DNA from: Zygnema cylindricum
Lineage: Eukaryota; Streptophyta; Zygnematophyceae; Zygnematales; Zygnemataceae
Reading direction: 5' to 3'
DNA: 16,870 bases
NCBI GenBank assembly: GCA_037447655.1
Contig: JBBHKE010001371.1
Coordinates: 250,001-266,870 of the forward strand
Shown here: positions 1-8,915 of the stretch, piece by piece
Numbering within the stretch: position 1 is the stretch's first letter
Layout of the letters: every line of letters begins with the position of its first letter
Translations under genes and position numbers: made by a program
The notes under the pieces: model-generated
Database searches by the model: none
Seen by the model: the letters and a program-made list of their open reading frames with translations, nothing else
Told to the model about the DNA's origin: nothing

Positions 1-365
1 CGTCCACGTGTAGTAATTCACATGTGCTGAGCCGTTAACGGTCAACACTTTGTCAGTTTGTTCAATACTTTGTTTTTGAACAGCTTTCAAATTCCACACC
101 AATATTCAGCTAAACCGAGCAAGGAAATTCTGACTTAGGACACTTTCCCATGTAGCCGAAACTTAGGGTACAGCCCCATGTAATTGTAATTTAGCGAACT
201 TATTTTGTATTTACCGCAGATTTTACGTACACGGTTTAGTGTCCCTATGTGTAACAACGAAATTGTTACTTACGGGTGTGTCGAAATTAATTTTTTTACT
301 TTTTATCATTCGAAATGCCATCAAACTACTACCAACGATATTCAAAAAAATGAAAAAAATAACTC
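1..365. other. Gene-free AT-rich flank
   Basis: I see no supportable gene in this stretch. It is intergenic sequence lying outside the long inverted-repeat element that begins near 366. The short ORF at 205-447 has no protein-like character and runs across the boundary of that element, so I treat it as chance. Confidence 0.5.
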
Positions 366-1488
366 CATAAATGAAAGTGGAAGTCTGAGACCCCAACAAA
401 AAATTTGTCCGTACATGCTTGTCAATTTTCTACGTACATGCGCATGACGAGCACGGGAAAAAAATAGCGTATACTCTCCCTCGTGCATAAATTTTCAAAA
501 ATGGTTGACGCGTGAAATAACGCTTCCCTATTCGTCAATCGGCTGTCAATTTTACTAAAATCACCACGGGGGTCGCTTTTATTAAAAAAGTGAAGGTGAG
601 CTGGCGTGATGTGGAAATGGGTCGAAATGATAATAAAGCCAAATTGGAGTGCTTTCAAAGTTTGAATAGGACGCAAAACGTACTTTGGTTCCTGCCCATT
701 TTTCGTACGGCCTAAGATTTTCTCGTTGCAATTCCCATTTTCAGTGAAAACGACTGAAAAAAACCCTTACTTTAACACATGGGCACACCGCCTAAAATAT
801 AGCGCTCGTTGCTTAATGGTGAACCCGTTAACTTCACGATAAGGTTTTTTCAAAAACACACCATGTACATCGACGGTTCTCTTTGCAATATTTGTTTTTT
901 GTTTGACGAGATTATCCGCATGTACGGTCGAAGCTAAGTGATGTGTCTGATGTGGTTAACCACGAGGGCAAAATTTGGTGACAAATTTTCCCTTGTGAAT
1001 AATATTTAATAGCGCAGAGCCCCTTTCTGGCCGTTACGCGCTTTAGGGTATGTCTTCATGTATTAAAGTATCGACTTTATTCTGTCGTTTTCACCCAAAA
1101 TGCAGTTCCGTACGAGAAAAACTTTAGCCGTACAAGCAAATAAATTCTTTAAAAGTACAGCAAACGTCAAGTCGATACTTTGAATGTACCTCATGTTTGT
1201 CGTCAAGTTAGCGAATTTTGGCGTTTTCTTTTTTTCGACCCCCGGGCAAGAGAATCCAGCCCGTCAAAAAACTTCATCGAAAATCACCTCGCGACTGGAT
1301 TTCAGGGAAAGTACCTCCCAAACAACGAATGAAAAACGGTCCAAGCACGCGCCACACGAGTGGGAAAATTTTAGAACGAGGGAGAGCACTCGCTATTTTT
1401 ATCCCTGCCCGTCACGTGCATGTACGGAAAAGACGAGCATGTACGGAAAATATCTGCAGGGGTCTCGGACCTCCACTTTCATTCATGG
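366..1488. mobile_element. Long-terminal-inverted-repeat element, non-autonomous (MULE-like or foldback)
   Basis: The left arm (about 366-715) and right arm (about 1125-1488) are diverged reverse complements. The outer ends match best: CCATAAATGAAAGTGGAAG at the left against the reverse complement CCATGAATGAAAGTGGAGG at the right, followed in both by a GAGACCCC block. Further in, both arms carry CGAGGGAGAG, then a CGCTATTTTT-like run, then GCATGTACG. The interior of about 400 bp has no credible ORF. Long arms without a transposase are typical of non-autonomous Mutator-like or foldback elements. I found no 9-bp target duplication, so family and exact ends are uncertain. The similar peptides readable from the two arms (TRESIRYFFP and TRESTRYFYP) simply reflect the inverted repeat. 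Confidence 0.65.
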
Positions 1489-2249
1489 TCCTTTGCAGAA
1501 TTTTGCGTCGTCGTCGCCTCTCCCCTCTCCCTCTATCTCACTTTTTAAAATGAAGCACGATAATATTGGTATTAAATGAAAGATATTTAAAAAATAATTC
1601 TTTTAAATACCTTTAATGATATTTTTTTGGCAGGTCGAGTGAGAAAAGTCAGGAAAACGAAATCGGATAGCCATGGCAGAAAGTTCTTGAATTTTGTGAC
1701 GTCGACGTTGTCACAAGTGAGCATGGAGTCACAATGTCACAAAACCCTAAACATTTGCCATGTCACAAAATTACAAAAAACCAAACGTCTACAACCGTCG
1801 CTGTTTTTGTTGGCGTCACCAATTGTCGGAAGTTTTGTAGTCATCTTCAACCGTCACAAAGTCGTACCTACGTCTACACCCGTCACATTTCAAAGTTCTG
1901 ATTTTGTTTTCGCACATTGGGACGCTTTTCAAAGTAGTACGGAACACTTCCCTACAGTCCAAAATACTTTTTCAAAGTATCGCTTACATGGGGACGTTCC
2001 CTTACAGCACCTGTTAATAGTGGCAAAGTTTCAAGACTTGCGATTTCAATCGCAATGGGCTCACCACCCATACCGAGCAACAGTTACGCATGACTGCACT
2101 TACGCAAGGTGGTTTTGGCCAATAACAACATGTATGGTAATTCAAATCATATGCGAATGGCAAAAAAACAGTAAAGAGGCGAGATGAAGCCCGAAAATAA
2201 TTGTAGTCAAAAGCCATCCCTTACATTAACAGTTACAAAGTCAAAAAAA
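1489..2249. other. Gene-free stretch with degenerate GTCACAAA repeats
   Basis: From about 1697 to 1890 the motif GTCACAA(A) or a close variant recurs irregularly about seven times, suggesting an old degenerate short tandem array. A 186-codon open frame (1627-2187) follows an acceptor-like tttttttggcag, but its translation has no recognisable domain and crosses the repeat, so I do not call it a gene. Nothing else is supportable here. Confidence 0.4.
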
Positions 2250-2489
2250 TTATTCGACCAACAAAAGGTTTCTAACAAATTCCTTCCTAGCCTCAAATTT
2301 GGAGGCCTTATAGACCCTTTTGTTTAAGCAAATAGGTGTATAGAGGAACACCCCTATGCACCCCTCGACTAAGATTTCCTCCACGGTGCCAAAAAAACCT
2401 TTAGTGATGTGGTCCTTGCGTATTCGTGACACACAATTATTCATGCGCAACATTGCATACGAGTGCGACGGCTTAAAACGTAGCAGCTC
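2250..2489 (-). CDS. Unidentified short ORF, possible decayed protein fragment
   Basis: This frame is open from a stop just upstream of 2489 to TAA at 2250-2252, giving 79 codons, with internal ATGs near 2453 and 2444. The composition is balanced rather than low-complexity, with stretches such as ITKGFFGTVEEILVEG and NKRVYKASKFEARKEF, which look more protein-like than the surrounding chance ORFs. I do not recognise the family. It may be an exon or transposon remnant, or simply chance, and there is no supporting splice structure. Confidence 0.18.
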   Translation of the reverse strand, partial: ELLRFKPSHSYAMLRMNNCVSRIRKDHITKGFFGTVEEILVEGCIGVFLYTPICLNKRVYKASKFEARKEFVRNLLLVE

Positions 2490-2909
2490 CTAATGTACGT
2501 CATTATGATAGCTCAAATTCGGCAAATGAACTTATCGAAGTTACATCATATGTTTTCGTAACTTTGGGGAAGTCTTTCAACTGATTCCTTTATAACTGTA
2601 CACTAAAAATGCATAACTAAAGTGTTCGAAGAGTTTTTGAACGACTAATATGGTTGCTTTATAATGTTAGCGTGTATCAGTTGTCCTTTATTAAACATAA
2701 GTCTCGACTCTCCACTGACATGGTGACGAATTTGGTCTTCATCGACGACCTTCTAAATTGTAGTCTTAAGTTTGTAAGTATTGCGGATAATCGTCTACAT
2801 CATCTTTTTTCTATACGTAAACATTCCTCTTTGGTAATTTTAATCAGTATTAGTATTTATTTGTTATGTTTAGTGTCGCTTTGTTTGCTCAATCTCTTTG
2901 GGTTCAAAT

Positions 2910-2962
<53 letters not shown>

Positions 2963-3190
2963 TAAACATAACGACCATATTATGAACTCCCTAAAATAAA
3001 AGTAGTAAAAAGTTGAATTCTTAGAAGTTTTTTTCTAATTAAGTCTAAACTGCTTTTTTTTCCGTAAGTTTCCAGGAAATCCGCCAGGCGATATATTGTT
3101 GTCGGTTATGTAACAGTAAGGAGCCGATATAAAGTTGTAGGAATTATCAAATATCGGCCGATGTATGGAAAACCGATAATTGAAATACGG
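2490..3190. other. Gene-free AT-rich spacer
   Basis: No gene is supported. It contains a long (TA)n tract, described separately, and ends in a short region with recurring CGATATA/ATCGG words (about 3088-3180) next to the left target duplication of the hAT-like element. The ORF at 2654-2965 ends in the microsatellite and is not credible. Confidence 0.45.
2913..2958. repeat. (TA)n microsatellite, about 23 units
   Basis: Uninterrupted alternating A and T, directly readable. It is an unstable simple repeat with cruciform or melting potential and encodes nothing. Confidence 0.95.
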
Positions 3191-3198
3191 CCGAGGGG
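3191..3198 (+). repeat. Left 8-bp target-site duplication
   Basis: CCGAGGGG directly precedes the CAGAGGTCGCAAA terminus of the hAT-like element. It matches the right-hand copy CCGGGGGG at seven of eight positions. Eight base pairs is the standard duplication length of hAT transposons. Confidence 0.7.
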
Positions 3199-3958
3199 CA
3201 GAGGTCGCAAACGGTCAACCGAAACCGTGACTGACCGTTAACCGACCGCCCGCGCCGGATCCGGAACGGAGGTTGCCAAATTTTGGGGGTCGGGCGATTA
3301 CGGTCGGTTGATTCACCAGGAAAAAAAAACGGTCGGTTACGGTCGGTTACGGTCGGTCAACCAAAAAACCAAAAAAAATGAAAATTTTGTTCTGTCCCTA
3401 TAATCCAACATTCTTGTACTTTGTACTCTTTGGCATCGTGGAAGTAAGTGACATCATGATTAGCGTCGCAAATCTGACACGGTACTGTAGTAAGCTATTT
3501 ATTTCGCAAATCAAAGGGAACGCGACAAAGCGTCGCAAATCTGACACGGTAGTACACTATTCATTTCGAAAATCTTAAGGAACGCGACAAAGCGTCGCAA
3601 ATCTGACACGGTAGTCAATATTCATTTCACAAATCTTAGGGAACGCGACAAAGCGTCGCAAATCTGACACGTTAGTAACACTATTCATTTCGCAAATCTT
3701 AAGGAACGCGACAAATCGTAATTATTGGCTTATTCCGTCGTACATTGATTAATTTTGTACTTTTTCGGTTACGGGCGGGCACGGTTAGTCGCGAAAAATC
3801 AAGATTCGGTTAATTTTTTTTTTCGTAAACGACGGTCGGTTAACGGTTAACAATTTTGGAGCGTGACAAAACTCGGTCGGGCGTCGGTTACTCAGATTTT
3901 GAAAAAAAAAAAAACGGTCGGTTTCGGGTATGTTTTTTTTTGACTTTTGCGACCTCTG
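3199..3958. mobile_element. hAT-like non-autonomous DNA transposon (760 bp)
   Basis: The left end reads CAGAGGTCGCAAACGGTC and the right end is the reverse complement CAGAGGTCGCAAAAGTC, giving 13 identical terminal bases. The terminus has A at position 2 and G at position 5, as hAT ends do, and it is flanked by near-identical 8-bp duplications. Many copies of CGGTCGGTT or its complement lie close to both ends (about 3210-3363 and 3831-3922). Subterminal motif clusters of this kind serve as transposase-binding sites in plant hAT elements. There is no transposase frame: the 66-codon ORF inside covers tandem repeats. The element is therefore a MITE-sized passenger needing a transposase from elsewhere. 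The single mismatch between duplications suggests an old insertion. Confidence 0.85.
3462..3720 (+). repeat. Tandem array of about four 61-67 bp units inside the hAT-like element
   Basis: The block AGCGTCGCAAATCTGACACG begins at 3462, 3529, 3591 and 3652, and a truncated fifth unit ends near 3720. Units also share TTCATTTCGCAAATCTTAAG and GGAACGCGACAA. Spacing is 67, 62, 61 and 62 bp. The array lies centrally between the two subterminal motif clusters. The units are contiguous with no unique spacers, so this is not a CRISPR array. Confidence 0.9.
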
Positions 3959-3966
3959 CCGGGGGG
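3959..3966 (+). repeat. Right 8-bp target-site duplication
   Basis: CCGGGGGG directly follows the right terminus of the hAT-like element and pairs with CCGAGGGG on the left with one A/G difference. Confidence 0.7.
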
Positions 3967-4130
3967 GCGGGGGGGAAAGTGGGAGGGGGGTTCAAAATAT
4001 ATTCACAATCCAGGCCTTACGTTGCAGTACGGATATTCCGTACGACATACAGTACAGTAGGGTTATTTTTTTTTTGGTCTCTTAAAATTTAAAACATTTT
4101 TTCTCCGTACACACTTATAGGATTTTAGAT

Positions 4131-4268
4131 CTGACGGTTGCGATTGAAAGGTAAGATTCTCAGCTTCCGATTGGCGGTCTCAAATTTAAAATCCGACAAG
4201 TGTGTACGGAGAAGAGATTTTCTAAGTGGCCAAAAATTATTAGCACTAATAGCGATACACGGTGTACT
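4131..4268 (+). mobile_element. Dispersed repeat, copy A (138 bp core)
   Basis: This core aligns end to end, with equal length, to 10840-10977. Shared blocks include CTGACGGTT, CGATTGAAAGGTAAGA, CTTCCGATTGGC, TAAGTGGC and, at the 3' end, GCGATACACGGTGTACTA. The other copy has inverted termini, so this is probably a small DNA transposon (MITE). The left end of this copy is diverged and cannot be placed. It is followed directly by an (ATT)n/poly-T run. Confidence 0.75.
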
Positions 4269-4639
4269 AATTATTATTATTATTATTATTTTTTTTCGAA
4301 CCGGCTTCGAGTCCAACAAGGGTGGATGTGACGTTGTACGGAAAGCATTTTGAAACAAATACGGTATGTTTCCAATAAAATACGGTACATACCGTATGAG
4401 CAAAGTAGCATACCTAATATTAAGTGCGTACTGAATTTTGAACCATATATAATCTTTTTGTACAGTTTCGCACGTGTGAATATATTTTTGAACTATGATT
4501 TGAAATGTTGAATGGAAAAGTACAAACTCGTACGGCTTTTAAGATATTTTTGTCCTTATCGGATTTACTAAACAGTGGAAGTTTATCCTCTAACATTTTA
4601 ATCCACTTAGTATTTATTCTTGTAGTTGTAGAAACCTTC

Positions 4640-4830
4640 GACCTAAAAAAGCAAAAAAGAAAGAAAGAAAAAAAGACAAAAGAAAAAAAGACAAAAAGAC
4701 AAAAAGACAAAAAGACAAAAGACAAAAAGACAAATAGAAAAAAGACAAAAAGAAAAAAAGACAAAAAGAAAAAAAGACAATAAGAAAAAAAAAGGAAAGA
4801 AAAAAAGAAAGAAGGAAAAAATAGAAACGA
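4640..4830 (+). repeat. Purine-rich (GACAAAAA)n-type microsatellite
   Basis: An A-rich run of GACAAAAA/GAAAAAAA variants. Every reading frame across it gives a low-complexity peptide (Lys-rich on one strand, Phe-rich on the other), so the overlapping ORFs are artefacts of the repeat. Confidence 0.9.
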
Positions 4831-4940
4831 AAAAACGCAGAAACGACAAAAAAATATATATATATATAACAAAGAAACAAAAAGCACACAACTTTTTTTA
4901 TTTATTTATTATTATTATTATTTTTTTTTTTTCCCGAACG

Positions 4941-5078
4941 AAAATGTACAACACGTGGCACCACCGAATCTCTCCTCAATTATTCCTCCAATCAGGAACC
5001 AGATTGACCTGTACGGAAACCATATTAAACTGTACGGCAGTTTGTCCTGTTCTGTCATCATATGCCACGTGTCATTTT
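4941..5078. mobile_element. Candidate 138-bp MITE bounded by inverted G-boxes
   Basis: The left end is AAAATGTACAACACGTGGCA. The reverse complement of the right end is AAAATGACACGTGGCA, which is the same apart from a 4-base insertion. Inside are two direct GTACGG motifs 21 bp apart (5011 and 5032). No coding capacity and no clear target duplication were found, so mobility is inferred from structure only. Confidence 0.5.
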
Positions 5079-5295
5079 TCAACCGGTCGTTCAAAAAATG
5101 GAAAAAGAAGAGAGGGAAAAATTAATAATTTGAAAAATAATATTTTCTTTCCCATTTTTCATTCATCTAACTATGAATTATTGAACAATGATAATTTAAT
5201 TCCCCAAAAAAAAAAAAAAATCAAAATTTTGGGTACGAAAAATGGGGGAGAAATTTCGTCTTCAACATATTTAGAGTACATTGAACAGGTTTTAA
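5079..5295. other. Gene-free AT-rich spacer
   Basis: Low-complexity A/T-rich sequence with a poly-A run near 5205-5220. The open frame 4944-5426 crosses the candidate MITE and the polypyrimidine tract and has no protein-like features. No gene is supported. Confidence 0.5.
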
Positions 5296-5766
5296 TTCTC
5301 TCCCTCTCTCTCTCCCCCCTCCCCCCTCCGCCCACCCTTTTTTTTTCTTTTTCTTTTCTCTTCTTTCTTACTTTTTATGTTTTTTTCTCTTCCTTTCTAT
5401 TTAAACCCCTTGTCAACAAGTTTTAATTCTCTCTCTCTCCCCTCCTTTCATTTTTTTTCCATCCCCCTCCTCCCCCCTCCCTCCTTCTCCCTTTATTTTC
5501 CTTTTTTTTTTCCTTCCATTATATTTTATATTTTTTCTTCCTTAAATATTTATTTATTATTTTTTTTTCTTAAAGATTCTCCTTTATTAGTTTTTTAGTT
5601 GCATTTCATTCCCTCTTCCTTCCATCCCTCTCTCCCTTCCTCTCCCTCCTCTTCCCCCTTCCATTCCCTCTCCCTTCTTCTCCTCTCCTCTCTCCTCTCC
5701 TCCCTCCTCCCTCCTCCTCCTCCTCCCCTCCCTCCTCTCCTCCCTCCTCCTTCTCCTCTCCTCCCT
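5296..5766 (+). repeat. Polypyrimidine tract (C/T-rich on plus strand)
   Basis: About 470 bp almost free of G and poor in A on the plus strand, built of CTCC, CCCTCC and TTTTC blocks and most pure at 5608-5766. ORFs across it read as Ser/Pro/Phe/Leu low complexity and are not genes. Such mirror-like homopyrimidine sequence can form triplex DNA. It could alternatively lie in an intron of the plus-strand gene ending at 6854, whose upstream exons I could not locate. Confidence 0.9.
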
Positions 5767-6030
5767 TGTTTAATTAAACCCTGATAGTTCCTTCAGAGAT
5801 ACCATTTTTTAAATTTATTAGTAGATTTTCAAGAACCCTTTCAAAAAGAATTTAAAAGTAATATTTGAAAAATTAAGGAGCTAATAAGTTTTTTATTTTT
5901 TTGTTCCATCAAACATATTGGTTTCGTTTTTTTTTTTTTTTGACATTTAAAAAGAAGAAAAATGTCACCCTTAATGCAAAATTAGGTTGGCATTCTATGA
6001 TTGGTTCATCTTTTTTTTTTCTTTTTTTTT

Positions 6031-6034
<4 letters not shown>

Positions 6035-6108
<74 letters not shown>
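6035..6108 (+). repeat. Compound microsatellite (TC)26(AC)11
   Basis: TC alternation runs 6035-6086 and AC alternation 6087-6108, followed by a short GTGTGT. Poly-T precedes it. Frames through it encode only Ser-Leu or Arg-Glu repeats. Confidence 0.97.
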
Positions 6109-6335
6109 GTGTGTCTTAATGTTTCTATATGTCGATTCAAAACTAATTAGAATTCAAAGGATGGATTGAAATATTATTTTAGATCAATAATTTGTATAGA
6201 TTGGAAATTATTTTGGGTTTATTGTTTGTATGTATTGTAGTGGACTTTGAATACACTATTAGTGTGGGTTAAAACATCATATGACCCAATTATCGTAAAT
6301 AAGGTGGATTTAAGGATATTTTTTTCCAATTATAG

Positions 6336-6375
6336 AGTGAATATGAAACATTATACTTACACCGAAAGCTATAAG
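6336..6375 (+). CDS. Probable internal 40-nt exon of an unidentified gene
   Basis: It is bounded by an acceptor (tttttttccaattatag) and a donor (AAG|gtatgag). After one leading base it reads VNMKHYTYTESYK and joins in phase 0 to the next exon at 6495, giving TESYK-ALSSFLQSG. The other two frames contain stops. Phase agreement and good splice sites are the only evidence. The upstream exon that would supply the first two bases of the split codon was not found. Confidence 0.4.
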
Positions 6376-6494
6376 GTATGAGTCCTAAAGGAGAAAACGG
6401 AAAGAAGAAAGGTTTAAGATACGAATCGCATTTTTCTGGTACCCGTGTTTATGTTTTTATTTCTGTTTGTCATGGTATGCTTTTTTATATATAG
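6376..6494 (+). other. Probable intron (119 bp)
   Basis: It starts GTATGAGT and ends with a T-rich tract and ATATATAG, and it links the two candidate exons of the unidentified gene in a consistent frame. Confidence 0.4.
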
Positions 6495-6854
6495 GCGTTA
6501 AGCTCTTTTCTTCAAAGTGGTTACCCGGAATTTGATCCTTTAGTTCTTATGGACGCTTTAGAAGAAGGCATAGAGAGAAGAGGAGAGAGGGGCGATTTTT
6601 TGCCTTTTGAAGCTTCTCAAAAGGCAACAAAGTTGTTATGTGAGAGATGGAAAAGAAACAAAAAACCAATCGGGTTTGTGAAAGATTTGAAAGAAAATAC
6701 ATTAGACTTAGTCGACCTTAGTTCTATGCCGACAAATCCACAAAAGACAAATTTACAAAATAGTGTTATGCAACCAATGGTTGACGATGGAGGTTTTGGA
6801 TTTATTGATGCGGACGCGTTGGTTTCGACCAATGAGAATCCACCGACATTTTGA
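6495..6854 (+). CDS. C-terminal exon of an unidentified protein
   Basis: The open frame begins directly at the acceptor ttttttatatatag and runs 119 codons to TGA at 6852-6854. The translation is complex and protein-like. An amphipathic N-part (ALSSFLQSGYPEFDPLVLMD, then ALEEGIERRGERGDFLPFEA) leads into a basic helix (SQKATKLLCERWKRNKKP). A polar C-terminal tail with an acidic, glycine-containing patch (VDDGGFGFIDADAL) follows. The Met at 6549 sits in the middle of this protein-like sequence, so it is probably not the true start. I do not recognise the family and assign no function. The upstream part of the gene must lie in or beyond the microsatellite-rich region to the left. Confidence 0.55.
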   Translation, partial: ALSSFLQSGYPEFDPLVLMDALEEGIERRGERGDFLPFEASQKATKLLCERWKRNKKPIGFVKDLKENTLDLVDLSSMPTNPQKTNLQNSVMQPMVDDGGFGFIDADALVSTNENPPTF

Positions 6855-8420
6855 TTTGATAGCTTTTTAGAAGAATTGTTTGAATTGTCGTTATAACTTA
6901 TGGTCTAGTTTTTTTTGAGCCATTCGTTTTTGGATTTACCTAGTGTTTACGTATTTGTTTATGTGTATGTCTTATGTCTATGAGGTTTTTGTTCGCAATA
7001 TATATATTTTTTAGTTGTTTATGTTAGTCTCTTAAGGCATTTGAAGGTATGTTTTCTAATTTTGTAGGTTATATTGCATGTAGTAACAATCATATTGACA
7101 TAAGAAATTCCAATTTTTCAATATATGAGGTTTTCTTTTTTTAGACGTACCTTTTCTTTTTTTAGTCGTACCGTTTCATTTTTACTGTCTGTGGTGTGTT
7201 CAAAGCAAAATAGCTTCAAAATAAATTATTTTTGAAAACTTTTACCCTTATTGTTTTAAAGCATTTAATATGGTTGACTTGAAAATATTGATTACTGTTA
7301 ATAAATATCGGGGATTCTTGTTTCGAAAAACCTATAATTAAAACATATTGTACCGACACTATTTGTACCTTGTTCAAAGTGCTAAATAGTGTAATGTGTC
7401 AGTTTTGGGCATATCTCTACAAGTGAAATATGGCCATTCTTTTCTTTTAGTACATTTGCGAAATTTTAACACCAAGGTTCATTAGGTGTCATGTTGTTGT
7501 CTTCTTCCAAAGATACTTTCAAAGATATGTTAAGTTGTCGAACAAGTAGAGGTCATGACAAGCTTGTCTGGGTTTGGACTCTTTTGTTTCTATGTTCCAG
7601 TTCCAGTTCCAGTTCCAGTCCTAGTTAGTAGGTACGTTTTACTGGTTAAACCCGCAGTAAAATGTTAGCTGGTTGTGTGATAAATACTAAAAGAAAGGAT
7701 TATTACGAAACTTGGTGGCTCTCAGTGCAACTACTTCACTTTGACCGACAAATAAAATATGGAACACAATTTTTTGTCCCATAGAAAGTCTGGATTTGAT
7801 TATAAGAAACACTTGGTTGTTAACCATGATATGATGCTGGGTCCTTACGATTTTTTATTCTCGATTATTTTTATTGAGATGGCTTTTTTAGAATCGTCTT
7901 TGAAGGCATGATGACTTGCAACATTATTATTATTATTTCGAACTGTTTCTCCTTGGAGATACAATGATGATATCCAATGGTGTTTTCAAACATTACTTCC
8001 ACCCATATTCATATTTATAATTGAATGTATATTTATGTTTTATGTTTATGACTTGACAATGACTGGTAACGTGTCGTGTTTATATCTCCACATGTATTTT
8101 TTTTTGTTGTACGCAGAAAATAGGGAGGAAAGAAAATCTTTTCACTACGTTTTGGGTCAAAAAAACACTCACAAAACACACACTCAAATTGGAGTCGCGC
8201 TTTTTAATAAAATCGGGGTTTTTTAATTAATAATGTTGTAACATCGGGTGTTTCAAAGAGCTAATTTGCCCAATAACTGAAAGGTCCGATTATCAATTGG
8301 TCCACCTACTGATATGATCTGTTCGTGACCACTGTAGTTTTATCGGTTATGTTTTACCTCCGATTGATATTTGTAGAAATGTTTTTAAATATAAATGTAA
8401 GAATAACTGAGGCGGCTAAA
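6855..8420. other. Long gene-free interval
   Basis: AT-rich DNA downstream of the unidentified gene; the first few hundred bases may hold its 3' UTR. It contains a (TTCCAG)4 repeat at 7595-7618, a short (ATT)n at 7922-7936 and a small hairpin with arms TTTTACTG/CAGTAAAA near 7640. The open frame 8035-8226 has an acceptor-like tttttttttgttgtacgcag inside it, but its translation is not recognisable. I see no supportable gene. Confidence 0.5.
7595..7618 (+). repeat. (TTCCAG)4 short tandem repeat
   Basis: Four perfect hexamers directly readable, followed by one degenerate unit (TCCTAG). Confidence 0.95.
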
Positions 8421-8915
8421 ACATCTGCAAGTATTAGTAATGCTTTTTGCAAAAAAAAAATGATAATGTGCAATGCTTCTGCAAGAATCGCAAATGCTTT
8501 GGCAAAATGCTTCTGCAAAAAACTGGTAATGCTCTTGCAAGAATCAGACATTCTTTGGCAATTCTGTAAGAATCGGTACTCTACTCTTTGCAATTCGTTT
8601 CCAGGAATTGGTAAATCTTCTGCAAGAATCGGTAAATCATCTGTAACACTGGTGTGCCTTTAATAAGAATTAGTGCTTCTTCTGCAGCGATGCTGTTCTT
8701 TCGCAAGAATCGGTATTCTGCAAGGATCGGTGTTTCTACTTCAGGAATAAAACGTTTCCTGACTTTCTGCAAGAATCAGTATTCCTTTTGTAAACATCAA
8801 TGTTTCTTTTATAAGAATCAGTGTTCCCTTTAAAAAGAATCTGTGTGCCTTTTACAAGAACTGATGTTCCTTCTGCGACAAATGGTGTTTCTTCTGCAAT
8901 ACTCGGTGTTTTCAG
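8420..8915 (+). repeat. Degenerate minisatellite, unit near TTCTGCAAGAATCGGTGTT
   Basis: About 500 bp in which CTGCAAGAATCGGT or a variant recurs roughly every 20-35 bp. Clear copies are at about 8478, 8537 (CTTGCAAGAATC), 8620, 8702, 8767 and 8809. Between them sit variants of GTGTTCCTTTT and TGCTTCT. The ORFs covering it on both strands (8325-8663 plus, 8354-8593 and 8581-8772 minus) are by-products of the repeat and show no protein domain. Confidence 0.8.

Noticed and set aside
1184-1579. 131- and 111-codon plus-strand ORFs
   Set aside because: They lie in the right arm of the inverted-repeat element, and a similar peptide is readable from the left arm, as expected from the DNA repeat. 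No known domain.
1744-1756. Telomere-like AAACCCTAAAC
   Set aside because: A single occurrence with no tandem copies.
1627-2187. 186-codon open frame after an acceptor-like site
   Set aside because: It crosses a degenerate GTCACAAA repeat and the translation has no recognisable domain or compositional signature of a real protein.
2900-2912. Pol III B-box-like GGGTTCAAATC
   Set aside because: No A-box or cloverleaf upstream; it is a lone match next to a (TA)n repeat.
3462-3720. CRISPR-like array
   Set aside because: Units are contiguous and similar along their whole length, with no unique spacers, and they lie inside a eukaryotic hAT-like element.
4420-4891. Long Phe/Leu-rich minus-strand ORFs that look like membrane proteins
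   Set aside because: They are translations of the GACAAAAA microsatellite in three frames.
8325-8772. Overlapping ORFs on both strands with Cys/Lys-rich peptides
   Set aside because: They are produced by the degenerate minisatellite and no consistent domain is visible.
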